From positions 124,001 to 188,000 of the forward strand of contig NZ_VSST01000019.1 of NCBI RefSeq assembly GCF_019402665.1: a DNA stretch of 64,000 nt, in the 5' to 3' direction. Positions 8,109 to 17,013 of the stretch are shown in pieces. Under the pieces are notes generated by a model, which saw nothing but the letters and a program-made list of their open reading frames with translations, was not told the DNA's origin and made no database searches. This DNA is from Bradyrhizobium canariense (GTDB lineage Bacteria > Pseudomonadota > Alphaproteobacteria > Rhizobiales > Xanthobacteraceae). The translations under genes were made by a program, and so were the position numbers. Each line of letters opens with the position of its first letter. Within the stretch, counting starts at the first letter, position 1.

Positions 8109-9209
8109 ATGCATTCTCGTCTTCAGGACAGGCGGCGCGTGCGCGTCGGCATCGTCGGTGTCGGCAATTGTGCGAGCTCCTTCGTTCAGGGGCTCTCCTA
8201 TTACCGGGACGCCAAATCGAATGAGCCGGTGCCTGGGCTGATGAACGCCGATCTCGGCGGCTACCACATCAGCGACATTCAGGTCGCGTCGGCCTTCGAC
8301 GTCCATGCCGGCAAGGTCGGACGCGACGTGGCCGAGGCAATCTTCGCAGCGCCGAATAACACGCACCGCTTCTCCGACGTCGCGCCCACCGGCGTCATGG
8401 TCCAACGTGGCCCTGTCATGGACGGCGTCGGCCAATATCTCAAGGACGACGTTCCGATTGCGGATGTTGCGGAAGCCGACGTCTCCGAGGTGCTCGCGAC
8501 GTCGCGGACGGACGTGCTTGTGTCCTATCTTCCGGTCGGTTCGCAGCGCGCGAGCGAATTTTACGCCGCGCGCGCGATCGAGGCCGGCTGCGGCTACGTC
8601 AATTGCATCCCGGTCTTCATTGCCTCGAATCCCGACTGGCGGCGGCGATTCGAGGATGCAGGCCTGCCGATCGTCGGCGACGACATCAAGAGCCAGGTCG
8701 GCGCCACCATTCTGCACCGTGTGCTCGCCAATCTCTTCCGCGAACGCGGCGTGCGGTTGGACAGAACCTACCAGCTCAACGTCGGCGGCAACACCGACTT
8801 CAAGAACATGCTCGAGCGCGAGCGGCTGACGTCCAAGAAGATCTCCAAAACCCAGGCCGTGACCAGCCAGTTCGATGTGCCCATGGATGCCGATAATATC
8901 CATGTCGGCCCGAGCGACCATGTGCCGTGGCTGACCGACCGCAAGCTGGCTTTTATCCGCCTGGAAGGCACGACGTTCGGCGGTGTTCCCTTGAGCGCGG
9001 AGGTCAAGCTCGAGGTCTGGGACTCCCCGAACTCGGCGGGTGTCGTCATCGACGCGGTCCGCTGCGCCAAGCTCGCCATGGACCGCGGGCAGTCCGGCGC
9101 GCTGACGGGCCCCTCGAGCTATTTCATGAAGTCGCCGCCTCAGCAGTTCACGGACGAGGAGGCCGGACGGCGAACGCGCGCTTTCATCGACGACAAGGCG
9201 TACGCCTGA
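8109..9209 (+). CDS. ino1: Inositol-3-phosphate synthase (myo-inositol-1-phosphate synthase type)
   Basis: 366 residues, matching the compact prokaryotic Ino1 type (as in Mycobacterium and archaea). N-terminal Rossmann motif [16 protein letters not shown], the conserved [11 protein letters not shown] segment, and the [11 protein letters not shown] motif carrying active-site lysine and asparagine are all visible. It converts glucose-6-phosphate to inositol-3-phosphate with internal NAD. A strong GGAGGG site precedes the ATG. The first gene of a long glycan operon, it points to inositol or its phosphate as a precursor or acceptor. Its stop overlaps the next start (TGATG). Confidence 0.93.
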   Translation: MHSRLQDRRRVRVGIVGVGNCASSFVQGLSYYRDAKSNEPVPGLMNADLGGYHISDIQVASAFDVHAGKVGRDVAEAIFAAPNNTHRFSDVAPTGVMVQRGPVMDGVGQYLKDDVPIADVAEADVSEVLATSRTDVLVSYLPVGSQRASEFYAARAIEAGCGYVNCIPVFIASNPDWRRRFEDAGLPIVGDDIKSQVGATILHRVLANLFRERGVRLDRTYQLNVGGNTDFKNMLERERLTSKKISKTQAVTSQFDVPMDADNIHVGPSDHVPWLTDRKLAFIRLEGTTFGGVPLSAEVKLEVWDSPNSAGVVIDAVRCAKLAMDRGQSGALTGPSSYFMKSPPQQFTDEEAGRRTRAFIDDKAYA

Positions 9210-9808
9210 TGGCGAAGATTATTCATCTGATCCGCCATGGGCATCATGCCCTGCTCGGCCACACGCTCTGTGGCCGGATGAAGGGCGTAGAGCTCGATGA
9301 TCTCGGCTGCGAGGAAATCGCGCGATGCGCCGATACCTTCACGCCGCCGCCGAGCATGGTCCAGTCGAGCCCGCAGCGGCGCTGCATGCAGTCGGCCTGC
9401 ATCCTGGCGGCGCGCTTCGGCTTGCCAGTCGAGATCGTGCCGGCACTCGACGAGCTCGACTACGGCGAATGGACCGGACTGTCCTTTGAGGCGCTCGGTC
9501 GGGATCCCCGATGGTCGCGCTGGAACGAACAACGCGGAACGAACCGCCCGCCAGGCGGCGAAAGCATGCGGTCGCTCCAGAAGCGCGTCGTCGCCCATCT
9601 GGAACAAGTGCGCAATGATCATGGTAGCGGCACCGTCGTCGTCGCCGTCAGCCATGCCGAACCGATCCGCGCAGCGCTGCTGCATTATTCCCGGAAAGAG
9701 CTCGACGACTTCCTCTCGATCAAGATCGACCCCGGCAGCGTCAGCACCCTCAGCGTGGACAATCGCGGACTCAAGATCACCGGGATCAATCAGCGGGTGC
9801 CAGCGTGA
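9209..9808 (+). CDS. Histidine phosphatase (phosphoglycerate mutase-like)
   Basis: 199 residues. The catalytic LIRHGHH motif at residues 7-13 holds the phospho-accepting histidine. The second conserved histidine is in VVAVSHAEP, and the conserved SSPQRRCMQSA arginine and LDELDYGEW glutamate are present. Such enzymes dephosphorylate small phosphorylated metabolites. Placed directly after ino1 with overlapping codons, it is a candidate for releasing myo-inositol from inositol-3-phosphate or for dephosphorylating a pathway intermediate. This role is inferred from position. Confidence 0.85.
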   Translation: MAKIIHLIRHGHHALLGHTLCGRMKGVELDDLGCEEIARCADTFTPPPSMVQSSPQRRCMQSACILAARFGLPVEIVPALDELDYGEWTGLSFEALGRDPRWSRWNEQRGTNRPPGGESMRSLQKRVVAHLEQVRNDHGSGTVVVAVSHAEPIRAALLHYSRKELDDFLSIKIDPGSVSTLSVDNRGLKITGINQRVPA

Positions 9809-10908
9809 AGATCGTCATTTTCGGCCTGACAATTTCCTCGTCCTGGGGCAACGGTCACGCCACCTTGTGGCGAGGGCTTTGCAAGCATCTCGCGCGCGCC
9901 GGCCACAGCGTCGTCTTTTTCGAGCGCGACGTGCCGTACTACGCCGGCGCGCGGGATTTGCACGAACTGCCCGGCGGCCAATTGCGACTGTTCCCGAACT
10001 GGGACGATGTGCTTCCTTTGGCGCGCAGCGACATTCGTGATGCCGATGTCGCGATCGTGACCTCCTATTGTCCCGACGCGATCACCGCGACGGAGCTCGT
10101 CCTGTCCGAGGGTCGGGCGGTGCCCGTGTTCTACGATCTCGATACGCCGGTCACCCTGGCGAAGCTGATGGCTGGCGAGACCGTTCCCTACATCGGGCCG
10201 CGCGGCCTGCGGGATTTCGCCCTGGTCCTGAGCTTCACCGGCGGTCCACGCATCTGCAACGAATTTCGCGACAGGCTCGGCGCTGGCAATGTCCGTCCGC
10301 TCTACGGCCATGTCGATACGGACATTCATCGGCCGGTGCCGTCGCAGCCGCATTACCGTGCGGATCTGTCTTATCTCGGCACATATTCGCAGGATCGCCA
10401 GCGCGCGCTCGAGGCCCTCTTCGTCGAACCCGCACGTAGCAGGCAGGATCGGCGCTTCCTGATCGGGGGTGCACAATACCCGGAAGATTTTCCCTGGTCG
10501 CCAAACATTTACTTCGTGCAGCACTTGCCGCCGTCTGAGCACGCGTCGTTCTTTGCGTCGTCCCGGCTGACACTCAACGTCACGCGCCGGGCCATGGCGG
10601 AGATGGGCTGGTGCCCCTCCGGCCGCCTGTTCGAAGCCGCTGCCTGCAAGGCCCCGCTGCTCAGCGACGACTGGCCGGGACTCGATGAATTCTTTGTACC
10701 CGGGCAGGAGATCCTGATCGCACGCGATGCGAAGGACACGCTCGCCGCGTTGACGATGACCGACGCCGAGCTTCAGCACATCGCCGGGCGCGCCTATGAA
10801 CGGACCATGGATCAGCACACATCCGACAAGCGCGCAGCCGAACTGATTTGGCTGTTCGAGCAGACGGCATCCCTTGGCGCGCGCCGACAGCAACCCGAGG
10901 AGGCCTGA
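9805..10908 (+). CDS. CgeB-like glycosyltransferase A
   Basis: 367 residues of a GT-B fold. It opens with [17 protein letters not shown], and the C-terminal lobe has the donor-binding stretch [25 protein letters not shown] typical of CgeB/Glyco_trans_1_2 proteins. It is clearly paralogous to the protein at 21605-22729; shared blocks include [30 protein letters not shown], LGTYSxDRQ and [16 protein letters not shown]. It presumably adds one sugar of the cluster's product in the cytoplasm. The start overlaps the phosphatase stop. Confidence 0.82.
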   Translation: MKIVIFGLTISSSWGNGHATLWRGLCKHLARAGHSVVFFERDVPYYAGARDLHELPGGQLRLFPNWDDVLPLARSDIRDADVAIVTSYCPDAITATELVLSEGRAVPVFYDLDTPVTLAKLMAGETVPYIGPRGLRDFALVLSFTGGPRICNEFRDRLGAGNVRPLYGHVDTDIHRPVPSQPHYRADLSYLGTYSQDRQRALEALFVEPARSRQDRRFLIGGAQYPEDFPWSPNIYFVQHLPPSEHASFFASSRLTLNVTRRAMAEMGWCPSGRLFEAAACKAPLLSDDWPGLDEFFVPGQEILIARDAKDTLAALTMTDAELQHIAGRAYERTMDQHTSDKRAAELIWLFEQTASLGARRQQPEEA

Positions 10909-10910
10909 TC

Positions 10911-11720
10911 ATGTGGGGTATTGTTCCGGCCGCGGGCCGCGGCAGCCGTATCCAGCCGCTCGCCTTCTCCAAGGAGTTGCTTCCGGTCGGAAGCCAACGG
11001 GACGACGGCATCGACCGTCCGTGCGCGGTCTCCGAATATCTGCTGGAGCGGCTGATCCTTGGGGGGGCCGACAAGATCTGCTTCGTGATCTCCCCCGGCA
11101 AATCGGACATCCTTGAATATTTCGGCGATCATTATGGCAGCGCCCAGCTCGCCTATGTCGTGCAGCCCGATGCGTCGGGGCTGTGCGATGCCGTGTTCAG
11201 GGCGGGCACGGTCGTTGGCCACGACGAAGACATCCTGGTCGGACTTCCGGACACCGTCTGGTTCCCGAAGGCAGCCTTGCAGGCATTGCCGGCCGCCGAC
11301 CTGTCGTTTCTGCTGTTTCCAGTCGAACACCCCGAGTTCTTCGATGCCGTCGTGCTCGACGGCGACCGCGTCACGGAGATCCAGGTCAAGCAGCCGGATG
11401 CGGCGTCGAAATGGATATGGGGCGCCTTCAAGATGTCCGGCAACGGATTTCGCGAACTCCAGTCGTTGTGGACAAAGCGCGAGCGCCGGGATGAATATTT
11501 CGGGACGCTCGTCAATGCCTACATCGCGGCCGGCGGCCGGGGTCTCGGCGTCAAGGCCGGCGAATCCTATGTCGACGTCGGCACCATCGACGGCTACCGG
11601 ACGGCAATGGCGTTGCTCGCGGAAAGCTCTCCCGGGAACGGACGCTCTCGACTGCTGGCCGGCGGTTCGCCGGAGGCAGCCCGCCCGGCCCCCGCAATGA
11701 ACAATGGAGTGACCGCATGA
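10911..11720 (+). CDS. Sugar nucleotidyltransferase (GalU/RmlA-like fold)
   Basis: 269 residues. The N-terminus WGIVPAAGRGSRIQPLAFSKELLPVG carries the nucleotide-binding G-x-G-x-R and the catalytic K of NTP_transferase enzymes; GLCDAVF, LVGLPDTVWF and VDVGTIDGY are further conserved points. It should couple a sugar-1-phosphate with an NTP. Two bases after the previous stop, with a GAGGAGG ribosome site. The phosphopentomutase gene in the same operon makes a pentose-1-phosphate a possible substrate (inference). The C-terminal 30 residues are low-complexity Pro/Ala. Confidence 0.82.
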   Translation: MWGIVPAAGRGSRIQPLAFSKELLPVGSQRDDGIDRPCAVSEYLLERLILGGADKICFVISPGKSDILEYFGDHYGSAQLAYVVQPDASGLCDAVFRAGTVVGHDEDILVGLPDTVWFPKAALQALPAADLSFLLFPVEHPEFFDAVVLDGDRVTEIQVKQPDAASKWIWGAFKMSGNGFRELQSLWTKRERRDEYFGTLVNAYIAAGGRGLGVKAGESYVDVGTIDGYRTAMALLAESSPGNGRSRLLAGGSPEAARPAPAMNNGVTA

Positions 11721-12484
11721 GCAGTGGCGCCTTCTCCCGCGAGGAAATCCGCCAGCGCGTCGATGCGCTCGGGCCATGGTTTCACAATCTGGACCTCAAC
11801 GGCGTGCCGACAGCGCCTTCACACTTTCTCGGCGACTATCCCAACGTGAAATGGCGCCGCTTTTCCGGGATCATTCCGGACCGCCTCGAAGGCAAGACCG
11901 TGCTCGACATCGGCTGCAATGCCGGTTTCTACGCCATGGAGATGAAGCGGCGCGGCGCCGAGCGCGTCCTCGGCCTGGACACCGACGACGAATATCTCGC
12001 GCAAGCCCGCTTCGCGGCTGAGGTGAACGGGCTCAGGATCGAATTCCGCAAGATGTCAGCCTATGATGTCGGACAGCTGCGCGAAAAATTCGATCTCGTG
12101 ATCTTCATGGGCGTCCTCTACCACCTGCGGCACCCTCTGCTGGCGCTCGACCTGATCCACGAGCACGTGGCCGGCGATCTCCTGCTGTTCCAGTCGATGC
12201 AGCGCGGCGACAGCCGCGTGGATTCCCTCGACAAGAACTACGACTTCTGGACCACCGATCAGTTCGATTCCCCGGGCTATCCAAAGCTGCACTTCATCGA
12301 GAACAAATATGCCGACGACCCCACCAATTGGTGGGTGCCGAACCGCGCCTGCGCCGAAGCCATGCTGCGCAGCGCCGGCTTTGCGATCGCGGCGCATCCG
12401 GAAGAGGAAGTCTATCTCTGCAAGCGGGTGACAAGGCCGCAGGCGGAAGGTCCGGTTTATCCGTCGCGGGAGACCGGCCGATGA
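11717..12484 (+). CDS. SAM-dependent methyltransferase (CmoB-like, glycan-cluster type)
   Basis: 255 residues. SAM motif I VLDIGCNAGFYA (about residues 62-73), acidic motif LGLDTD and motif IV FDLVIFMGVLYHLRHP match the class I methyltransferases related to tRNA-modifying CmoB. From memory, a family of these (Rta_06860 type) occurs next to glycosyltransferases in a conserved gene neighbourhood; that family placement should be confirmed. It probably O-methylates a sugar or inositol. Its start overlaps the previous stop (ATGA) and its end overlaps the next start. Confidence 0.82.
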   Translation: MSSGAFSREEIRQRVDALGPWFHNLDLNGVPTAPSHFLGDYPNVKWRRFSGIIPDRLEGKTVLDIGCNAGFYAMEMKRRGAERVLGLDTDDEYLAQARFAAEVNGLRIEFRKMSAYDVGQLREKFDLVIFMGVLYHLRHPLLALDLIHEHVAGDLLLFQSMQRGDSRVDSLDKNYDFWTTDQFDSPGYPKLHFIENKYADDPTNWWVPNRACAEAMLRSAGFAIAAHPEEEVYLCKRVTRPQAEGPVYPSRETGR

Positions 12485-13434
12485 TCGAAGCCGCCAAGAT
12501 CTGGAACGAGCCCAACAACAAATCGCACTGGGACATCCTGATCGATCCGGATTGGACCATGTTCGCCAGCCTGGCGCTGGCTGCCGGAAAGGCGATCCGC
12601 AGCGCGCATCCCACACTCCCGCGTGTGCTTGGCGGCATGTCGCCGATCGATCCGTCCTTCATGCGCAACATGCAGGCGCGCGGCGTGCTCGATCATGTCG
12701 ATGCCGTGGCCGTGCACGGCTTTCCGCTGGACTGGAACCTGTGGCAGATCGCGGAATGGCCCGCCAAGATCGAGGAGATCAAGGCGGTCACCTCGCTACC
12801 GGTCTGGGTGACGGAGGTGGGAGTCTCGTCCTTCGGTGCCGAGGAGGTGCAGGCCTGGGGACTGACGCGGACCGCTGAGCTATTGACTGGCCGGGCGCCG
12901 CGGATTCACTGGTACAGCCTGTACGATCTGCCTTCGAGCTGGGAGGCGACTACGCGGCACAAGGAAGCTGAAGGCTCCTCCTACTACCGGCATTTCCACA
13001 TGGGGCTGCTGCGCGAGGACGGCACGCCGAAAGCTGCCGCGGACTTGTTCGGCCAATATGCACCTGCGATGGGCCTGTGCCAGTGGTTTCACTTCGAGGA
13101 CCACCGCCTCGATGACGCCGTGCGCTGGATGCGCCGACTCGGCGTGCAGCATCTCAGGACCGGCCTGTCCTGGGCTGACAGCTTCCGTCCCAATGCGCTC
13201 GCCTGGTTCGATCGGCAGATGGACGCGCTGGCCGAGTTTCAGGTCACGGTGACCTTCTGCTTCACCCCGGAACATCGGGGTATCGAGCCTCATCACACCA
13301 GCCCGCCGCTCGACGTCAACGAGTTCGCGGATTTCTGCGCACAGATGGTCGAACGCTATTGCGCGAAAACCGGGCTCGCGCCGTCCGCAGCGTCTTCGCG
13401 CGCGGCCATCTCGGAGCCGACATGCGTGCCCTGA
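12481..13434 (+). CDS. Clan-A glycoside hydrolase-like protein with barrel halves in swapped order
   Basis: 317 residues. The acid/base motif IWNEPNN lies at residue 10 and a nucleophile-type WVTEVGVSS at Glu112, as in GH39/GH5-like TIM barrels. In such enzymes the NEP motif follows about 100-150 residues of barrel strands 1-3. Here, strand 1-3-like sequence ([37 protein letters not shown]) comes after the catalytic half, at residues 200-293. The start at 12481 overlaps the methyltransferase stop; residues upstream in frame shadow that gene. The last ~20 residues look unrelated to a glycosidase. It may be a circular permutation or a product of recombination between tandem copies. Confidence 0.7.
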   Translation: MIEAAKIWNEPNNKSHWDILIDPDWTMFASLALAAGKAIRSAHPTLPRVLGGMSPIDPSFMRNMQARGVLDHVDAVAVHGFPLDWNLWQIAEWPAKIEEIKAVTSLPVWVTEVGVSSFGAEEVQAWGLTRTAELLTGRAPRIHWYSLYDLPSSWEATTRHKEAEGSSYYRHFHMGLLREDGTPKAAADLFGQYAPAMGLCQWFHFEDHRLDDAVRWMRRLGVQHLRTGLSWADSFRPNALAWFDRQMDALAEFQVTVTFCFTPEHRGIEPHHTSPPLDVNEFADFCAQMVERYCAKTGLAPSAASSRAAISEPTCVP

Positions 13435-14627
13435 TCCTGGTGATGGACTCCGTCGGCATCGGCGCCGCGCCCGATGCCATCAATTACGGCGACGAGGGTG
13501 CTGATACCGTCGGCCACATTGCTGACATGTGCATGGCCGGCAATGCCGACGGACCACGCCGGGAGGGGCCGCTTCGGCTTCCCAATCTGGTCGCGCTCGG
13601 CCTTGGCCAGGCTTGCCGTCTCGCCACCGGGCGCGTACCGCCGGGGCTCGATGGCCGTCCTGAGCATGCGCGATTTGGCTGCGCGAGCGAGATCTCCAAA
13701 GGCAAGGACACGCCATCCGGCCATTGGGAGATCGCCGGCGTGCCGGTGCCGTTCGACTGGGGCTATTTTCCAAGAACCAAGCCGTGCTTCCCGCGCGACC
13801 TGATGGAGCGCCTGTGCAAACAGGCCCGATTGCCCGGCATCCTCGGGAACTGTCACGCGTCCGGCACCGAGATCATCGCCGAATTCGGCGAGCGTCACAT
13901 CAGGACGGGCGAACCGATCTGCTATACATCGGCCGACAGCGTGTTTCAGGTCGCAGCGCACGAGGACACGTTCGGACTCGAACGCCTCTATGAGGTCTGC
14001 CGCATTGCGCGCCGACTGATCGATCCCCTCAACATCGGGCGCGTCATCGCACGTCCCTTCATCGGCACGTCGGCAGGCGACTTCAAGCGAACAGCGCATA
14101 GGAAGGACTTTTCCGTTCCGCCGCCGGGGCGGACAATCCTCGATCTTGCCGAAAGCGCAGGCCGTGACATCGTCACGATCGGCAAGATCAACGACATCTT
14201 CGCCCATCGCGGCACCGGAAGGAACTTGCGCGGCGACGGCAACCAAGCGCTGTTCGATGCCACGCTCGATGGGCTGGCCTCTCTCGCAGAGGGCGGCATG
14301 CTCTTTGCAAATTTTATCGATTTCGACACACTGTATGGCCATCGCCGAGATGTCGGGGGCTATGCAGCGGCACTCGAAACCTTCGATGCACGCGTTCCGG
14401 ATCTGCTGAACCGCCTGCGCGACGATGATCTCCTGATCATCACGGCCGATCATGGTTGTGACCCAACCTGGAGCGGCACCGATCATACGCGGGAACAAGT
14501 GCCGGTCTTGGCGTGGAACGCACGATCAACTTCTCCGATCGGCAAGCGCGCCGGATTTGCGGACATCGGCGCGACGGTCGCGAGCCATCTCGACCTGCAG
14601 GCGCCGGTTCACGGCGTGCATTTTTAG
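13422..14627 (+). CDS. deoB: Phosphopentomutase
   Basis: 401 residues, the usual length. Metal and catalytic residues are all visible: [12 protein letters not shown] with the first Asp, KDTPSGHWE with the phospho-accepting Thr, [12 protein letters not shown] with Asp/His, and [19 protein letters not shown] with Asp-His and the last His. The enzyme interconverts (deoxy)ribose-1-phosphate and -5-phosphate. Its presence inside a glycan operon rather than beside nucleoside-salvage genes suggests it supplies pentose-1-phosphate for nucleotide-sugar formation. The start overlaps the preceding gene by 13 bases. Confidence 0.93.
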   Translation: MRALILVMDSVGIGAAPDAINYGDEGADTVGHIADMCMAGNADGPRREGPLRLPNLVALGLGQACRLATGRVPPGLDGRPEHARFGCASEISKGKDTPSGHWEIAGVPVPFDWGYFPRTKPCFPRDLMERLCKQARLPGILGNCHASGTEIIAEFGERHIRTGEPICYTSADSVFQVAAHEDTFGLERLYEVCRIARRLIDPLNIGRVIARPFIGTSAGDFKRTAHRKDFSVPPPGRTILDLAESAGRDIVTIGKINDIFAHRGTGRNLRGDGNQALFDATLDGLASLAEGGMLFANFIDFDTLYGHRRDVGGYAAALETFDARVPDLLNRLRDDDLLIITADHGCDPTWSGTDHTREQVPVLAWNARSTSPIGKRAGFADIGATVASHLDLQAPVHGVHF

Positions 14628-14698
14628 CCCGCTGCACCGGACAGATTCACCTGGGTTATTGATCCAGGTTAGAGAAATATTCGTTTGTAGGTTTCGCA

Positions 14699-14723
14699 GG
14701 AACGAACATTCCTTGCATCGCTT
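14699..14723 (+). promoter_or_regulatory. GGAACGAAC element before the second transcription unit
   Basis: AGGAACGAACATTCCT (14698-14713) repeats the motif seen at 7971 and 24178. The -35-like GGAAC is clear, but the expected CGTT at 16-17 bases is only GCTT/CTTC, so as an EcfG promoter it is weak. A perfect ACCTGG/CCAGGT inverted repeat sits upstream at about 14649-14669. Confidence 0.4.
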
Positions 14724-14836
14724 CTTATTCCAAATGTGACTGGCGCGCCGGTCGCCCGACCAGAACAGCAGCGCGCTTTCATTCTCATCACGGATTGATC
14801 CCGCAGGATCGATCTCACGGCGGCACGGAGCGGTGA

Positions 14837-15949
14837 ATGACGCGAGTATTGATCACTGGAGGTGCGGGATTCATCGGGTCGCATGCGGCCGACGCACTGC
14901 TGGCGGCCGGCTATGAAGTCCGCCTGCTCGACAATCTCTCGCCGCAGGTCCACGGAGGCAACCGCCAGCGTCCCGCCTATCTTGCCAAAGACGCGGAGCT
15001 CGTCGTCGGTGACGTCACCGACGCTCTCGCGGTCGATCATGCGTTGCGCGGCACCGACATGGTGCTGCATCTCGCATCAGCGGTCGGCGTCGGCCAGAGC
15101 ATGTACGACATCGAACCCTACGTCAGAACTAACGAGCTCGGTACCGCCGTGCTGTTGCAGACGCTATCCAAGCGCCCGGTCTCGCGGCTCGTGGTGGCCT
15201 CGTCCATGAGCATCTACGGCGAGGGCCTTTACCGGAGCGCCGATCAGAGCGTGGTCGCCTGCGAGGAGCGGGCGGTCGAGCAGCTTCGCCGCGGCGATTG
15301 GGAGCTGCGCGATGCGGCCGGCCACCCGCTCGACCCCGTTCCTACGCCGGAGACAAAGCAGCCTTCGCTGAGCTCGATCTATGCGCTCAACAAATATGCG
15401 CAGGAGCGCATGTGCCTGATCACAGGCAAGGCTTATGGCATCCCGACCGTGGCGCTACGCTTCTTCAATGCGTTCGGGCCTCGTCAGGCCCTGTCCAATC
15501 CGTATACCGGCGTGCTGGCCATCTTTGCCGCCCGGCTGCTCAACTGCCGCCCTCCCCTCGTCTTCGAGGACGGCCGGCAGCGCCGCGATTTCGTCCATGT
15601 CCATGACGTTGCCCGCGCCTGCCGGTTGGCGCTGGAGGCGGAGCACGCGCAGGACGTCTTCAACGTCGGCTCGGGCCAGAGTCGCACCATTCTGTCGGTC
15701 GCGGAGGATCTGGCCGAAGTCATGGGGCGCCGCGACATTGCGCCCGAGCTGACGCGGAAATATCGCGCCGGGGATATCCGGCACTGCTTCGCCGACATGG
15801 GAAAATCCCGCGACGTGCTCGGCTTCGAGCCTCGCGTCGTATTCAGGGCCGGGCTCGAAGAGCTGGCGGAATATCTCGCCGACCAGATCGCTGACGATCA
15901 GGCCGAGCGAGCCACCAAGGAGCTGCAGCAACGAGGATTGGTCGCGTGA
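14837..15949 (+). CDS. NAD-dependent nucleotide-sugar epimerase/dehydratase 1 (SDR)
   Basis: 370 residues of an extended SDR. Nucleotide motif GGAGFIGS at residues 8-15, catalytic Y182-A-L-N-K186, and conserved FNAFGPRQ and RRDFVHVHDVARA segments are present. Such enzymes epimerise, dehydrate or decarboxylate NDP-sugars. An unusual ~40-residue insert (LYRSADQS to LDPVPTPETKQP) between the SSMSIYG strand and the YxxxK motif resembles other epimerases of surface-glycan clusters. It starts the second block of the cluster, 209 bases after deoB, and overlaps the next start (TGATG). Confidence 0.85.
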   Translation: MTRVLITGGAGFIGSHAADALLAAGYEVRLLDNLSPQVHGGNRQRPAYLAKDAELVVGDVTDALAVDHALRGTDMVLHLASAVGVGQSMYDIEPYVRTNELGTAVLLQTLSKRPVSRLVVASSMSIYGEGLYRSADQSVVACEERAVEQLRRGDWELRDAAGHPLDPVPTPETKQPSLSSIYALNKYAQERMCLITGKAYGIPTVALRFFNAFGPRQALSNPYTGVLAIFAARLLNCRPPLVFEDGRQRRDFVHVHDVARACRLALEAEHAQDVFNVGSGQSRTILSVAEDLAEVMGRRDIAPELTRKYRAGDIRHCFADMGKSRDVLGFEPRVVFRAGLEELAEYLADQIADDQAERATKELQQRGLVA

Positions 15950-17013
15950 TGAGTGAACGAGACAACAGACCCGTCCTGATCACCGGCGGCTGCGGGTTTA
16001 TCGGTTGCAACCTCGCCGATCGCCTCGCGGAGCGTGGCGAGCCGGTGCTGATCCTGGACAACCTCGCCCGCGCCGGCGTGCGGGAGAATGCGCAATGGCT
16101 GAAGTCCCGGCATGGCGACCGGGTCACAATCACCGTCGCCGACATTCGCGAGCCGATCCCGGTGATCGACGCGGTACGCGAAGCCCGCGCCGTGCTGCAC
16201 TTGGCCGCCCAGGTCGCCGTCACCGACAGCGTGAGCGATCCGGCCGCCGATTTCGAGATCAACGCGCGTGGCACATTGAACGTGCTCGAAGCCGTGCGGC
16301 TCCACAACAACGCCGCGCCAATCGTGTTCGCCTCGACCAACAAGGTCTACGGACGCCTGATCGACGATGGCGACATCGCGCTCACCGGTCGCCGCTACAC
16401 GCCGACAAGCGGCCTGCTGGCCGCCGGCATCTCGGAAAATGCGCCGCTCGACTTCTACAGCCCCTATGGATGCTCCAAGGGAACGGCGGATCAATACGTT
16501 CACGACTATGCGCGGGTCTACGGCCTCCAGACCGTGGTGATGCGGATGAGCTGCATCTATGGGCCCCGTCAATTCGGCACCGAGGATCAGGGCTGGATCG
16601 CGCATTTCCTGCTGAGCGCCATCCGCAGCAAGGAGCTGACGATCTATGGCGACGGCCATCAGGTCCGCGATGCGCTTCACGTCTCCGACGCGGCCTCGGC
16701 CTGGCTCGCCGTGCTCGATGGCATCGCGCTCGCCCGTGGACGCGTCTTCAATCTCGGCGGCGGTCCGGCCAACGCAATCAGTCTGCTGGAATTGATCGAC
16801 CGCATCACCGATCTGACCGGCCGCAAGGTGGCCTATCGCTTTGCTGATTGGAGGCCGGGGGATCAGCCCTGGTACGTCACCGACACGCGCGCGCTCTCCA
16901 GCGCGCTCGGCTGGGCGCCTCAGGTTTCGTTCGCAGACGGCCTCCGATCCCTTCACACCTGGCTGGACGGCCGGTTCGGATCGTCGCAAGGTAACCGCGA
17001 GGCGCTGGCATGA
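15949..17013 (+). CDS. NAD-dependent epimerase 2, CDP-paratose 2-epimerase-like (SDR)
   Basis: 354 residues. GGCGFIGCN at the N-terminus, the STNKVYG strand, and Y173-G-C-S-K177 followed by GTADQYVHDYAR are characteristic of CDP-tyvelose (paratose) 2-epimerase-like proteins. That suggests 2-epimerisation of a nucleotide sugar. The ATG at 15949 overlaps the previous stop; the GTG one codon earlier is also possible. The end overlaps the radical SAM start (ATGA region at 17010). Actual nucleotide sugar unknown. Confidence 0.82.
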   Translation: MSERDNRPVLITGGCGFIGCNLADRLAERGEPVLILDNLARAGVRENAQWLKSRHGDRVTITVADIREPIPVIDAVREARAVLHLAAQVAVTDSVSDPAADFEINARGTLNVLEAVRLHNNAAPIVFASTNKVYGRLIDDGDIALTGRRYTPTSGLLAAGISENAPLDFYSPYGCSKGTADQYVHDYARVYGLQTVVMRMSCIYGPRQFGTEDQGWIAHFLLSAIRSKELTIYGDGHQVRDALHVSDAASAWLAVLDGIALARGRVFNLGGGPANAISLLELIDRITDLTGRKVAYRFADWRPGDQPWYVTDTRALSSALGWAPQVSFADGLRSLHTWLDGRFGSSQGNREALA

